Shown here: piece after piece, positions 25,507 through 34,047 of the stretch | Position numbering within the stretch: position 1 is the stretch's first letter | Layout: each line of letters starts with the position of its first letter | Assembly: GCF_014489635.1 (NCBI RefSeq) | Contig: NZ_CP060828.1 | Location: forward strand, 7,506,001 to 7,570,000 | Direction of reading: 5' to 3' | DNA from: Streptomyces roseirectus | Lineage (GTDB): Bacteria > Actinomycetota > Actinomycetes > Streptomycetales > Streptomycetaceae | Length of the DNA: 64,000 bases | Notes under the pieces: model-generated | Seen by the model: only the letters and a program-made list of their open reading frames with translations | What the model was told of the DNA's origin: nothing | The model's database searches: none | Position numbers and translations under genes: made by a program

Positions 25507-27185
25507 GTGGGGTCCCCTTCGTCGCCGGCCCCGGCGGGGGCCTCGGCCTCGTCGTCGATCAGGTGCAGGTATGCGGTGGGATTGCGGGTGAAGTCGGTGG
25601 GGTGGACGCCCTCGGGCGTGTTGTCCTTCAGGCCCGCCCAGAACGCCTCGAAGCCGAGGCCGGGCGCGGGTCCGGACGGGGCGGGCTTGGCCAGCACGCG
25701 CGCGGCGGCCTCGGCCCACATCTCCTCCTCCGGGTCGACCGGCACCGGCTCGCCGCGCGCGGCGGCCTTCTCGGCGGCCTCCTCGGCGAGCTGGCGGGCA
25801 TACGCCTGGGGGTAGGAGTCGACGATGGAGACGACGGCCTTGCTGCGCCGCTGCGGCAGCCCTTCGGCGGTCCACTCGGTGACCTCGGGCGGCTCCTCCT
25901 GCATGGACACGCCCTCCGGCAGGCGCGGGCTGGTGGGCCGGCGTTTCTTGGGTTTGCGCTCGGGGCCCTTGATGCCGCCGAGGTCGAGGGTGGGGGTGGC
26001 GCCGGCGCCGATGCCGTGCGCGTAGATCGTCTCCGGGCCCTCGGTCAGCATCTCGCTGGGCACGATCAGGACGGCGCGGACCCCGCCGTACGCCGAGACC
26101 CGCAGCGAGCACTGCATGTTGAACGTCGTGCACAGCCGGCCCACGACGGCCAGGCCCAGGCGCGGGGCGCCGCCCTCGTCGTGGATGTCCTCGCCGCGCT
26201 TGGCGTCCTCCAGGATCCGTTCGACGCGGGCGCGGCCCTCCTCGCTGAGGCTGACGCCGGCGTCCTCGATCTCGATGGCGATGCCGGTCTGCACCTCGAT
26301 CGCGTTGACGTGGACCTTGCTCGCCGGGGGTGAGAACCGGGTGGCGTTGTCCATGAGTTCGGCGCAGGCGTGGATGACCGGCTCGACGGAGATGCCGCGG
26401 ATGTTGACCTTGGCGATCGACTCGAGCTTGATCCGCGGGTACTCCAGGATCCGGGACATGCCGCCGCGCAGCACGCTGTAGAGGGGGACCGGCTTGGGCC
26501 ACTGGCGGCTTGGCCGGCCGCCGCCGATGACGCCGACGGAGTCCGCGAGACGGCCGATCATCGCCGTGCCGTGGTCGATGCGCAGGAGGTCGTCGAAGAC
26601 GTGCGGGTTGTTGCCGTGGTCGTACTCCATCTCCAGCAGTTCGTCGTTCTGCTGGTGCACGATCGCCTGGATGCGCCGGGCGACGGAGGTGTACGAGCGC
26701 AGCGCCGAGTCACGCAGGTTCTCCTGGTGCTCGACGACGTTCAGGATGCTGGTGACGACGCCGACCTGGGCGCGGTCCAGATCGCGGAAGGTCGGGTCGA
26801 TGTCCGGCATCAACTGGAGTACTTCGCGGGGGGAGTTGCCCGCCTGAAGCACCTTCACCGCCGTCGGCACGTGGTCCTCGGCGACCCTCAGGTTCAGCTC
26901 CGCGTACCGGTCGATACGGCGCTCAAGGGCGGCCGTGCGGCGCTCCGTGTCGGCGCGCAGCTCACGCAGCCGGCGGCCGCGCCGGACCACTTCGACGGCC
27001 GTCATCACGACCAGCACCGTGGCGACGGCCCCGCACACGCCGACCGCGATCCGAGCCGACCGCGGCACCAGCGCGACAGCCGCACCGCTCACCGCGGTCA
27101 TCAGTATCGCGGGGGGCAACAGCACCCGTGCGAAGGGGCGTTCACGCCCGGTCGGGTACGGCGCCGGGGACTGAGCACTCACCAT
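25503..27185 (-). CDS. rarA: Conservon sensor-kinase-like membrane protein (RarA/CvnA)
   Basis: This is the first conservon gene. The start is ATG 27185 after AGAGGG, giving 560 residues. Two N-terminal membrane helices (VLLPPAILMTAVSGAAVALVP and IAVGVCGAVATVLVVMTAVEVV) are followed by a coiled-coil and a dimerisation region with no normal phospho-accepting His box. A GHKL ATPase domain follows, with the N-box HACAELMDNATRFSPP and a DAGV G-box. The long C-terminal tail is Pro-rich. It is the membrane hub of the complex. Position beside the HelY-like gene suggests the cvn9/rar conservon linked to aerial mycelium control in S. coelicolor and S. griseus. Confidence 0.9.
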   Translation of the reverse strand: MVSAQSPAPYPTGRERPFARVLLPPAILMTAVSGAAVALVPRSARIAVGVCGAVATVLVVMTAVEVVRRGRRLRELRADTERRTAALERRIDRYAELNLRVAEDHVPTAVKVLQAGNSPREVLQLMPDIDPTFRDLDRAQVGVVTSILNVVEHQENLRDSALRSYTSVARRIQAIVHQQNDELLEMEYDHGNNPHVFDDLLRIDHGTAMIGRLADSVGVIGGGRPSRQWPKPVPLYSVLRGGMSRILEYPRIKLESIAKVNIRGISVEPVIHACAELMDNATRFSPPASKVHVNAIEVQTGIAIEIEDAGVSLSEEGRARVERILEDAKRGEDIHDEGGAPRLGLAVVGRLCTTFNMQCSLRVSAYGGVRAVLIVPSEMLTEGPETIYAHGIGAGATPTLDLGGIKGPERKPKKRRPTSPRLPEGVSMQEEPPEVTEWTAEGLPQRRSKAVVSIVDSYPQAYARQLAEEAAEKAAARGEPVPVDPEEEMWAEAAARVLAKPAPSGPAPGLGFEAFWAGLKDNTPEGVHPTDFTRNPTAYLHLIDDEAEAPAGAGDEGDPT

Positions 27186-27455
27186 GGGGACCCTCTGTCG
27201 GGAATTGTCCGCATCTTCAGAACATTCGGGAACAAGCGCACGAATCCATCTCAACTCGGTGCGCCGCGGGCGAGCTTAGTCCGACCGGATCAACGCCGGG
27301 TCATGTTCGGCAACCGCCTGAAACGGATCCCCCGCCAGGGGTAAGGTCGTTCGGTTTGCACGCTGGGGATTCGTTCGAACGCGACGGGTAACCGGGCACG
27401 GGTGTGCGAGAGTTGGCGAATCCGTACGGATCCGGACGCCGATTCGGGCGCCGGT

Positions 27456-28073
27456 TCAGACGCCGGCGATCCGCAGCGCGGCGTCGGCGGTGGCGCGGGC
27501 GAACTCCGAGACCGGGCGCGTGGGATCGGAGCGGTGGATCAGGATGACGCCCTCGATCAGACCGAAGACCAGATCGGTGCGCAGGTCCAGCTCGCCGCCT
27601 TCGAGGGACGTGGCGCCGGCCACCAACTCCCGGTAGGCGGCCTTGAGTTCGTCCCGTGCCGTGCGGAACCCCGCGAAGCGCTCGCCCCGCACCTCGGGGA
27701 GCAGGTACAGGCCGCCCAGGTTGTACGTCCCGCCGCACAGGACCTCGACGTCCGCCCGGCACAGCTCCCACAGGCGCTCGCGCGCGCCCCGGCCGTCCTC
27801 GGTGAGCAGTGTCCGCGCGCAGGCCAGGGACGGGGCGACCGTCGACTCCAGGAGTTCGGCCAGCAACTCCTCCTTGCCGGACACGTAGTGGTACATCGTC
27901 GCCTGCCGCATGCCGGCGCGTTCCGCGACCGCGCGGGTGCTGGTGGCCGCGTACCCCTTCACGGTGAACAGTTCGGCCGCGGCTCCCAGCAACTCCCCCC
28001 GGGGGTCAGCCCCCTTGCCCGCTCGCTCCACGGCGCGCGGGCGGCCCACACGTCGTCCACCCGGTGTCGTCAT
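27456..28073 (-). CDS. TetR-family regulator
   Basis: This is a 205-residue TetR repressor with its HTH near residues 27-70 (AAAELFTVKGYAATSTRAVAERAGMRQATMYHYVSGKEELLAELLE). Its start overlaps the stop of the pseudouridine synthase gene (ATGA), so the two share a transcript. The ligand domain is not recognisable. It lies between the urea operon and the APC permease, whose promoters carry the same palindrome, so it is the nearest candidate for their common regulator. That link is inference. Confidence 0.9.
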   Translation of the reverse strand: MTTPGGRRVGRPRAVERAGKGADPRGELLGAAAELFTVKGYAATSTRAVAERAGMRQATMYHYVSGKEELLAELLESTVAPSLACARTLLTEDGRGARERLWELCRADVEVLCGGTYNLGGLYLLPEVRGERFAGFRTARDELKAAYRELVAGATSLEGGELDLRTDLVFGLIEGVILIHRSDPTRPVSEFARATADAALRIAGV

Positions 28074-29026
28074 GCCGGTCTCCCCGCCCACTCGTCGTAC
28101 GCCTCCCACGCCTCCAACGTCCGTGCGCTGCGCAGGTGGTGTTCCCGGCCGGTGAGCGGGTCCGTGAAGTGGAGTTCGCGGGCCAGGAGTTGCAGGGGGC
28201 GGTGGAAGTCCGTCGGGGGGATCGGGGGCAGGACCTCCGGGTACAGCGGGTCGCCCAGCAGGGGGAGGTTCAACGAGGCCATGTGGACGCGGAGTTGGTG
28301 CGTCTGGCCGGTCTCCGGGGTCAGTCGGTACAGGGCCCGCGTGCCCCGGTGCGCGAGCCTGGTGACGTGTGTGACGGCGTTGGGGGTGCCGGGGAGTTCC
28401 ACGGCGGTCAGGGAACCCCGGTGCTTCTCCATCCTCGACGTCAGGGTCAGCGGGAACGTGCGTGCCGGGTCGTGGGGGGCCACCGCCTCGTACACCTTGC
28501 GCACCTTCCGGTCCCTGAACAGGGTCTGGTACGCGCCGCGTTCCTCCGGGCGGACGGTGAACAGCACGAGGCCCGCGGTGAGGCGGTCCAGCCGGTGCGC
28601 GGGACTGAGCGCCGGCACACCCAGCTCCCGCCGCAGCCGCGCCAGCGCGGTCTGGGTGACGTGGCTGCCGCGGGGCGTGGTGGCGAGGAAGTGCGGCTTG
28701 TCGGCGACGAGGATGTGCGCGTCGCGATAAACAACGTCCAACCCGAACGGCACAGGAACCTCGGGCGCGAGATCCCTGTGGAACCACACATACGCCCCCG
28801 GCACGAACGGCGCGTCCCCTGCCACGGCCCGCCCATCCACCCCGACGACCCTCCCCCGCGCGAACAACCCCTCCACCACCCCGTCCCCGGCCCCCCTCAA
28901 CCGCGCCCCCAAATACTCCCCGACCGTCCCCCATCCCCCTTCCCCCGGCAACCGCACCCGCACCGCATCCACCCCATCACACTGAGGCAGCGGCGAGGGC
29001 GGGGCAGACGAACGTCGACGAGTCAT
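28070..29026 (-). CDS. RluA-family pseudouridine synthase
   Basis: This 318-residue enzyme isomerises uridine in rRNA or tRNA. The RluA catalytic motif HRLDRLTAG, with the catalytic Asp, is near residue 146, preceded by ILVADKPHFLATTPRGSHVTQTAL. The C-terminal block (GQTHQLRVHMASLNLPLLGDPLYP) is the conserved RluA end. No S4 domain is clear at the N-terminus. Its stop overlaps the TetR start. The target uridine cannot be told from the sequence. Confidence 0.9.
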   Translation of the reverse strand: MTRRRSSAPPSPLPQCDGVDAVRVRLPGEGGWGTVGEYLGARLRGAGDGVVEGLFARGRVVGVDGRAVAGDAPFVPGAYVWFHRDLAPEVPVPFGLDVVYRDAHILVADKPHFLATTPRGSHVTQTALARLRRELGVPALSPAHRLDRLTAGLVLFTVRPEERGAYQTLFRDRKVRKVYEAVAPHDPARTFPLTLTSRMEKHRGSLTAVELPGTPNAVTHVTRLAHRGTRALYRLTPETGQTHQLRVHMASLNLPLLGDPLYPEVLPPIPPTDFHRPLQLLARELHFTDPLTGREHHLRSARTLEAWEAYDEWAGRPA

Positions 29027-29067
29027 GGCAGGTCAAGGGTACGGGGCGAGCGGGCGGGCCGGGCGGG

Positions 29068-29465
29068 GTGGTGCCGGTAGGCGGTCACGGGGCGGAAGGG
29101 GGTGGGTGGGGTGATGCCGACGGGCGGTCGAGGGGCGGGGCGGGGTGGGTGGAGCGGTGCCGGTGGGGTCGTGGGGCGGGATGGGTGCCGGTGGGCGGTC
29201 GTGGGGTGCGGCGGGGCCGGCAGGTCGGCGTCATGGTTCGCGGCGTGTTGGCGGGTGCGGGGCGCCGTGGTGCAGGGCGGCTCGGTCGGCGGGGTGTGCC
29301 TGCGGTGGGTGGAGCAGTGTTGGTGGGGCGGGGCGGGGCGGTGCCGGTAAGCGGTCGTGGGGCGCGGCGGGGCCGGCGGGTCGGCGTCATGGTTCGCGGC
29401 GTGTTGGCGGGTGCGGGGCGTGGGCATGCGGGGCGGCTCGGTCGGCGGGGTGTGGCGTGGTGCGG
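29068..29465. repeat. Imperfect GC-rich direct repeats in a gene-free gap
   Basis: The 694-base gap at 29027-29720 has no gene I can support. It holds a direct repeat of about 110 bases, copy 1 near 29187-29300 and copy 2 near 29343-29456, with a 156-base period, and a partial third copy near 29070. Each contains GTCGGCGTCATGGTTCGCGG. The gap is strongly G-rich on the plus strand. Confidence 0.7.
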
Positions 29466-29720
29466 TAGGGGAGTGGGGCGGGTTGCTTGCCTCGGGTGTT
29501 GTTCCCTTCGGCGTTTGGGGGCTCCGCCGGTGTTGGGGGCACGGTCCGGCGGGACGGGGCATCGGGGCTGTGGGCCCGCCGGAGTGCCCTGTGTGCCTCC
29601 GGCCCGCCCTCTGCGCCTCGGCCCGCCCCCTGCGCCCCACCCAGGCGTTCTCGTCGGCCCGCTCTCCTCCGTCGCCGAAACTCACGTGTCCCGCCCCCCG
29701 CTTCCCGGCAAGATGCCCCC

Positions 29721-30314
29721 ATGCCCTACCTCACCTCCCCCGTCCTGCTCCCCGGTGTTCTCGCGGCGCGTCCGCAGCCCAGGCTCGTGGCTCCTGGTGG
29801 TCTGTTGTTGCGGCCGTTTCATGAGGGGGATGTGCCTGCGGTGTATGCCGCGTTCCAGGATCCGGTGATGCATCAGTGGCACGCGCGGGCGGCGGGGTCG
29901 GTGGGGGAGGTGGAGGGGTGGGTGGATGAGTGGCGGGGGCAGTGGGCGGGGGAGGAGAACGCGCAGTGGGCGGTGGCGGACGCGGACAGTGACGCGCTGC
30001 TGGGGCGGGTCGCGCTGCGGGAGATCGTGCTGGGTGACGGGCTCGCGGAGATGGCGTACTGGACGGTCCCGGCGGCGCGGGGCCGGGGTGTCGCCGCGCG
30101 GGCCGCCGCCGTCCTGAGTGACTGGGCCCTGGACGACGTCGGCTTCCACCGGCTGGAACTCCTGCACGCGACGGGCAACCCGGCGTCGTGCGGCGTCGCG
30201 CGGAATGCGGGTTTCGCCGCCGAGGGCACCAAGCGGAGTGCGGTCCTGCACGCCGACGGCTGGCACGACATGCACCTGCACGCGCGCGTGAAGGGAGATC
30301 CGGTCAGCGCTTGA
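29721..30314 (+). CDS. GNAT-family N-acetyltransferase
   Basis: This is a 197-residue acetyl-CoA-dependent N-acetyltransferase of the RimJ/RimL type. The visible motifs are LLLRPFHEGDVPAVYAAFQDP at the N-terminus, the acetyl-CoA-binding VPAARGRGVAARAAAVLSDWA, and HRLELLHATGNPASCGVARNAGF, typical of the ribosomal-protein branch. The substrate is unknown. The start is ATG 29721; there is no strong binding site. It converges with the permease gene, overlapping its 3' end by 11 bases. Confidence 0.87.
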   Translation: MPYLTSPVLLPGVLAARPQPRLVAPGGLLLRPFHEGDVPAVYAAFQDPVMHQWHARAAGSVGEVEGWVDEWRGQWAGEENAQWAVADADSDALLGRVALREIVLGDGLAEMAYWTVPAARGRGVAARAAAVLSDWALDDVGFHRLELLHATGNPASCGVARNAGFAAEGTKRSAVLHADGWHDMHLHARVKGDPVSA

Positions 30315-31836
30315 CGCGAGCCCGGTACGCGGCGCCCAACAGCACCGTCGCGCCCAGGAACAGCACCGTGAACCACTGGAAGTACCAGTGCCCGCCCGCC
30401 GGGTCGTACACGGCCGCGCGGGGCCAGGCGAGGTTGACGGCCATGAGGACGCCGTAGAGCACCGCGAGGATGTTGAGGGGCAGGCCCCAGCGGCCCAGGG
30501 AGAAGAGGGGCGCGCCGGTCTCGTCGGTGCCGTCGGGGCGTCCCCAGCCGCCGCGCAGGCGGCGCAGCAGGAGCGGTCCGGTGACCATCGCGTACGCGAG
30601 GTACAGCATGACGATGCAGGTCGTGCCGATCGCGAGGAACGCCTCGGGGGAGGCGAAGTTGAGCAGGAGCAGCGCGGCGGCGAGGATGCCGACGGTGAGG
30701 GCGGGGGCGGTCGGCATGCCGGTGCGCGGGTGGACCCGGGCGAGGCGGTCGGCCAGCGGGAGACGGCCGTCGCGGGCCATGGAGAACAGCATCCGGGAGG
30801 CGGACGTCTGGATCGCGAGGGTGGCGACGGCGACGGCGACGACGACGTCCGCGAGCAGGGCCTTGCCGACACCGTCGCCGAGGCTGCTCGTGAGGACGTA
30901 GCTCAGCCCGTCCGTGGCGAGCCGGCCGTCCGTGAGGCTGGGCGCGGCGAGGAGCCCGGCGAGGACGATCAGGCCGCCCAGGACCCCCGCGGCCGTCAGC
31001 GCCGTCAGGATCGTGCGCGGCGCGGTGCGCCGGGGGTGGTGGGTCTCCTCGCTCATCTCCCCCGCGCTGTCGAACCCGATCATGACGTACGCGGCGGTGA
31101 AGGACCCGACGAGCAGCGCCCCCAACAGCCCGTCCTGGAGGGCGCCTTGGGTGTGGAAGGTGATCGTCGGGGTGCGTTCGGAGTGGGTGAGCAGGAGGAC
31201 GACGATGAGGACGGCGCCGATGATCTCGGCGGTGACGCCGACGCGGTTGACCACGGACATGACCCGGTTGTCGAGGACGTTGACCAGGGTCGTGAGCACC
31301 AGCAGGAGGACGCCGAGCAGGGCGGCGTTGGCCGCGCCGTCGGCGGACGTGGGCGCGGGGTCGGTGCCGATCAGCTGGAAGCCCGTCCACAGCGCGGGCA
31401 GCACCATCTGGAGGGCGAGGGCCGCGGCGGCGACGACCACGATCTGCCCGATCACCATGATCCAGCCCGCGAACCAGCCGAACGCGGGCGTGGACAGCCG
31501 GGACGACCACTGGTAGATCGCCCCGGATATCGGGTAGCGGGCGGCGAGTTCGGCGAAGCACGCGGCCACCGCGAGCTGCCCGAGCAGCACCACCGGCCAG
31601 GCCCAGAAGAAGACGGGGCCGCCGAACGCGTACCCGAAGGCGAAGAACTGGAAGACGGTGGTGAGGACGGAGATGAAGGAGAAGCCGGCGGCGAAGGAGG
31701 CGTACCGGCCGAGGCTGCGGTGGAGTTCCTGGCGGTAGCCGAACTCGGCCAGGGAATCGGCGGGGGGAGTGTCGAGGACGTCGGGGAGCGGGGAGGTCGT
31801 CACGGCGGCACCTGCCTTCGGCGCGTGCTCCGGCAC
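30304..31836 (-). CDS. APC-superfamily permease, likely urea/amine-type substrate
   Basis: This is a 510-residue membrane transporter of the amino acid-polyamine-cation superfamily, with about 12 hydrophobic segments. The family signature is GYRQELHRSLGRYASFAAGFSFIS at the first helix and FAELAARYPISGAIYQW. GTG 31836 follows AGGGA; GTG 31803 (MTTSPLPDV) is a possible start. Transporters of this group are often placed beside urea amidolyase genes. Its promoter palindrome copies that of the urea operon at the same distance from the start, so the substrate is probably urea or a related nitrogen compound. Confidence 0.85.
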   Translation of the reverse strand: MPEHAPKAGAAVTTSPLPDVLDTPPADSLAEFGYRQELHRSLGRYASFAAGFSFISVLTTVFQFFAFGYAFGGPVFFWAWPVVLLGQLAVAACFAELAARYPISGAIYQWSSRLSTPAFGWFAGWIMVIGQIVVVAAAALALQMVLPALWTGFQLIGTDPAPTSADGAANAALLGVLLLVLTTLVNVLDNRVMSVVNRVGVTAEIIGAVLIVVLLLTHSERTPTITFHTQGALQDGLLGALLVGSFTAAYVMIGFDSAGEMSEETHHPRRTAPRTILTALTAAGVLGGLIVLAGLLAAPSLTDGRLATDGLSYVLTSSLGDGVGKALLADVVVAVAVATLAIQTSASRMLFSMARDGRLPLADRLARVHPRTGMPTAPALTVGILAAALLLLNFASPEAFLAIGTTCIVMLYLAYAMVTGPLLLRRLRGGWGRPDGTDETGAPLFSLGRWGLPLNILAVLYGVLMAVNLAWPRAAVYDPAGGHWYFQWFTVLFLGATVLLGAAYRARVKR

Positions 31837-31854
31837 GTATCCCTGAGCACGTCA

Positions 31855-31880
31855 TTCCTGTCGGGTGACAGAAATTAGGG
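31855..31880. promoter_or_regulatory. Operator of the permease gene, matching the urea operon operator
   Basis: TTCCTGTCG..TGACAGAAA at 31855-31874, followed by TTAGGG, aligns over 26 bases with 22080-22105 and differs at four positions. It lies 19-38 bases before the GTG start, as the urea operon site lies 22-41 bases before its ATG. Confidence 0.65.
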
Positions 31881-31942
31881 AGGCGCTGTTGCGCACGCGT
31901 CACGCGGGCATGTCCGAGCCGGGCCCAACTCCTCACACGGCC

Positions 31943-32782
31943 CTAGGCCGCCGGCGTCTCCTGCTCCGCCTCGATGCGGGCGTTCCACTCCCGCTTGGAC
32001 GCCTGCCAGCCGTCCTCGTTGTGGCCGAGCCGCCAGTATCCGGAGATGGACAGGTCCTCGCGCGGCAACTGGCGCTCGACGCGCAGCAGTCGGCGCAGTT
32101 CCTTGACGAAGTGGGCCTCGCCGTGGACGAACGCGTGCACCCGGCCCGCGGGCCACTCCAGCGCGCGCACCGCCTCGGTCAGCGGCTCGCCGACCGGCCG
32201 GTCCCCGCGGTGCAGCCAGGTCACCTCGACGTCGGAGTCGATCTTCTGCTCCTCCTCGGGCCCGGAGATCTCCACGAAGACGCGGGCGACGGCACCGTCG
32301 GGCAGCGACTCCAGGGCGGCGGCGATCGCGGGCAGCGCGCTCTCGTCACCGGCGAGCAGATGCCAGTCGGCGTCGGGCGCGGGGGCGTAGGCGCCGCCGG
32401 GTCCCATGAAGCGGACGGTCTCGCCGGGCTGGACGCGCATCGCCCAGGGCCCGGCGATCCCCTCGTCGCCGTGCAGGACGAAGTCGAGGGTCAGCTCCCG
32501 GTGTTCGGCGTCCCAGTGGCGCACGGTGTAGGTGCGCGTCACGGGCCACTGCTCGCGGGGCAGTTCCGCGCGGATGCGCTCCAGGTCGAAGGGTTCGGGG
32601 TAGGTGACGCCGTCGGGGGCGAACAGCATCTTGACGTAGTGGTCGGTGCAGGTGTCCGCCGAGAACCCGGCCAGCCCCTCGCCGCCGAGCACGACGCGCT
32701 GCATGTGCGGGGTGAGCCGTTCGGTGCGGACGACCTGCGCGGAATGGGGCTTGCGCGGTGTGCGTGCCGGACGCTCTGCCAT
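31943..32782 (-). CDS. Siderophore-interacting protein (flavin ferric-siderophore reductase)
   Basis: This 279-residue protein of the SIP family uses FAD and reduced nicotinamide to release iron from siderophores. It has the FAD-binding fold with the RTYTVRHWD motif (Arg-x-Tyr-(Ser/Thr) flavin site) and HLLAGDESALPAIAAALE, and ends with the DDUF-like GYWRLGHNEDGW. ATG 32782 follows GGAGG. A palindromic iron box is 22-35 bases upstream, so it should be repressed by DmdR/IdeR when iron is plentiful. It is a single-gene transcript; no siderophore genes are in the window. Confidence 0.92.
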   Translation of the reverse strand: MAERPARTPRKPHSAQVVRTERLTPHMQRVVLGGEGLAGFSADTCTDHYVKMLFAPDGVTYPEPFDLERIRAELPREQWPVTRTYTVRHWDAEHRELTLDFVLHGDEGIAGPWAMRVQPGETVRFMGPGGAYAPAPDADWHLLAGDESALPAIAAALESLPDGAVARVFVEISGPEEEQKIDSDVEVTWLHRGDRPVGEPLTEAVRALEWPAGRVHAFVHGEAHFVKELRRLLRVERQLPREDLSISGYWRLGHNEDGWQASKREWNARIEAEQETPAA

Positions 32783-32798
32783 GACGACCTCCCACTGT

Positions 32799-32817
32799 TA
32801 TGGTTAGGTTTACCTAA
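32799..32817. promoter_or_regulatory. Iron box (DmdR1/IdeR-type)
   Basis: TTAGGTTTACCTAA at 32804-32817 is a palindrome, and the 19-mer matches TTAGGTTAGGCTCACCTAA at 15 of 19 positions. It lies just upstream of the siderophore-interacting protein. Confidence 0.85.
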
Positions 32818-32958
32818 GTTAGCATCACTCCCCCCATTCCCGCCCCCCTCACTCCGGGCGGCCGTTGCCCTTTACCGAAGGCAAACCCATCACCTGCGGA
32901 AACACCGTTCTCTTGGGTGAGAACCCGACGCCCGCTCCAGAACGGCTCCAGGAATACG

Positions 32959-33888
32959 TCAGGTTCCCGGCGCGCCCAGCGTCGCCAGCAGCCGACCCAG
33001 CGACCCGCCGAGCCCCCACCGCGCCCCCAGCGCCGCGACCGCCTCCGGGTCCCGCGCCCCGCGCGGCAGCGCCGTATCGACCTCCGGCAGCGGCACGTCG
33101 TCCGCGACCCGCACCACCGTCGGCGCCACCGCCACGTAGGGCCGCGACTCGTCCAGCCGCTTGCGCTGCGACGGCGTCAGCTTCGCCTTCGGGTCGTCGA
33201 CGGCGGCCATGATCCCCGCGAGGTCCCCGAACTCGGCCAGCAGCTTCGCCGCCGTCTTCTCCCCGATCCCCGGCACCCCCGGCAGTCCGTCGCTCGGGTC
33301 GCCGCGCAGCAGTGCGAGATCCGCGTACCCGCGCCCGTCCACCCCGTACTTCTCGCGCAGCCACGCCTCGTCGGTGACCTGGAGCGTGCCGACGCCCTTC
33401 AGCGGGTACAGGACGCGCACCCCGCGCGCGTCGTCCACGAGCTGGTACAGGTCGCGGTCGCCGGTGACGATGTCCACCGGGCCCTTCGCGCGCGCGGTGA
33501 ACGTGCCGATCACGTCGTCCGCCTCGTACCCGGCGACACCCACGCGCGCGATGCCGAGCGCGTCCAGGACGGCCTCGATCACCGGCACCTGCGGGGAGAG
33601 CGTGTCGGGCACCTCCTCGGCGTCCGGGCCCTCGGGGCGCTCCTCGGCGACGCGGTGCGCCTTGTAGGAGGGGATCAGGTCGACCCGCCACCGGGGGCGC
33701 CAGTCGGCGTCCATGCAGGCCACCAGCGCGTCGGGGTGGTGGTCCTTGACCAGGCGGTCGATGAATTCGAGCAGGCCGCGCACCGCGTTCACGGGCGTCC
33801 CGTCCGGCGCCTTCACGGACTCCGGGACGCCGAAATAGGCGCGGAAGTAGAGGGAAGCGGTGTCGAGGAGCATCAGTCGTCCGGTCAC
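32959..33888 (-). CDS. 5'-3' exonuclease (DNA polymerase I N-terminal-like)
   Basis: This is a stand-alone FEN-like nuclease of about 309 residues: MLLDTASLYFRAYFG with the first metal Asp, then CMDADWRPRWRVDLIPSYKAHR, then the acidic cluster YEADDVIGT and VTGDRDLYQLV, then the helix-hairpin-helix GDPSDGLPGVPGIGEKTAAKLL. It removes RNA primers or flaps, independent of full-length PolA. Three starts are possible: GTG 33906, GTG 33888 and ATG 33873. I use 33888 as the compromise; none has a strong binding site. Confidence 0.88.
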   Translation of the reverse strand: MTGRLMLLDTASLYFRAYFGVPESVKAPDGTPVNAVRGLLEFIDRLVKDHHPDALVACMDADWRPRWRVDLIPSYKAHRVAEERPEGPDAEEVPDTLSPQVPVIEAVLDALGIARVGVAGYEADDVIGTFTARAKGPVDIVTGDRDLYQLVDDARGVRVLYPLKGVGTLQVTDEAWLREKYGVDGRGYADLALLRGDPSDGLPGVPGIGEKTAAKLLAEFGDLAGIMAAVDDPKAKLTPSQRKRLDESRPYVAVAPTVVRVADDVPLPEVDTALPRGARDPEAVAALGARWGLGGSLGRLLATLGAPGT

Positions 33889-33987
33889 CCCCGCATCATG
33901 CCGCACCCCACGGACCCTTTGTGAGCTGGGCCACCTGTGTGTTTGGCCGGAAAAGGCCGGGGCAGGCGCGCCCTCGGAGCGATGCCG

Positions 33988-34011
33988 GTTGCGTATCCGG
34001 CAACACGTTGC
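33988..34011. promoter_or_regulatory. Possible operator upstream of ABC transporter
   Basis: GTTGC at 33988 and GCAAC at 34000 are inverted arms seven bases apart, and the same GCAAC forms a second palindrome with GTTGC at 34007. It is 37 bases before the ATP-binding gene start. Confidence 0.35.
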
Positions 34012-34047
34012 ACGCTCCCGACCATGTCCCCGACCGGAGAGGTCCGC

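Noticed and set aside
27420..27431. ATCCGTACGGAT palindrome between TetR and rarA
   Set aside because: A short palindrome with no second copy near either start; I could not tell it from chance in this GC-rich DNA.
29068..29868. Plus-strand open frame of 266 codons over the GC-rich repeats
   Set aside because: The protein is almost all Gly, Arg and Val, follows the DNA repeats, lacks a binding site and runs out of frame into the acetyltransferase gene.
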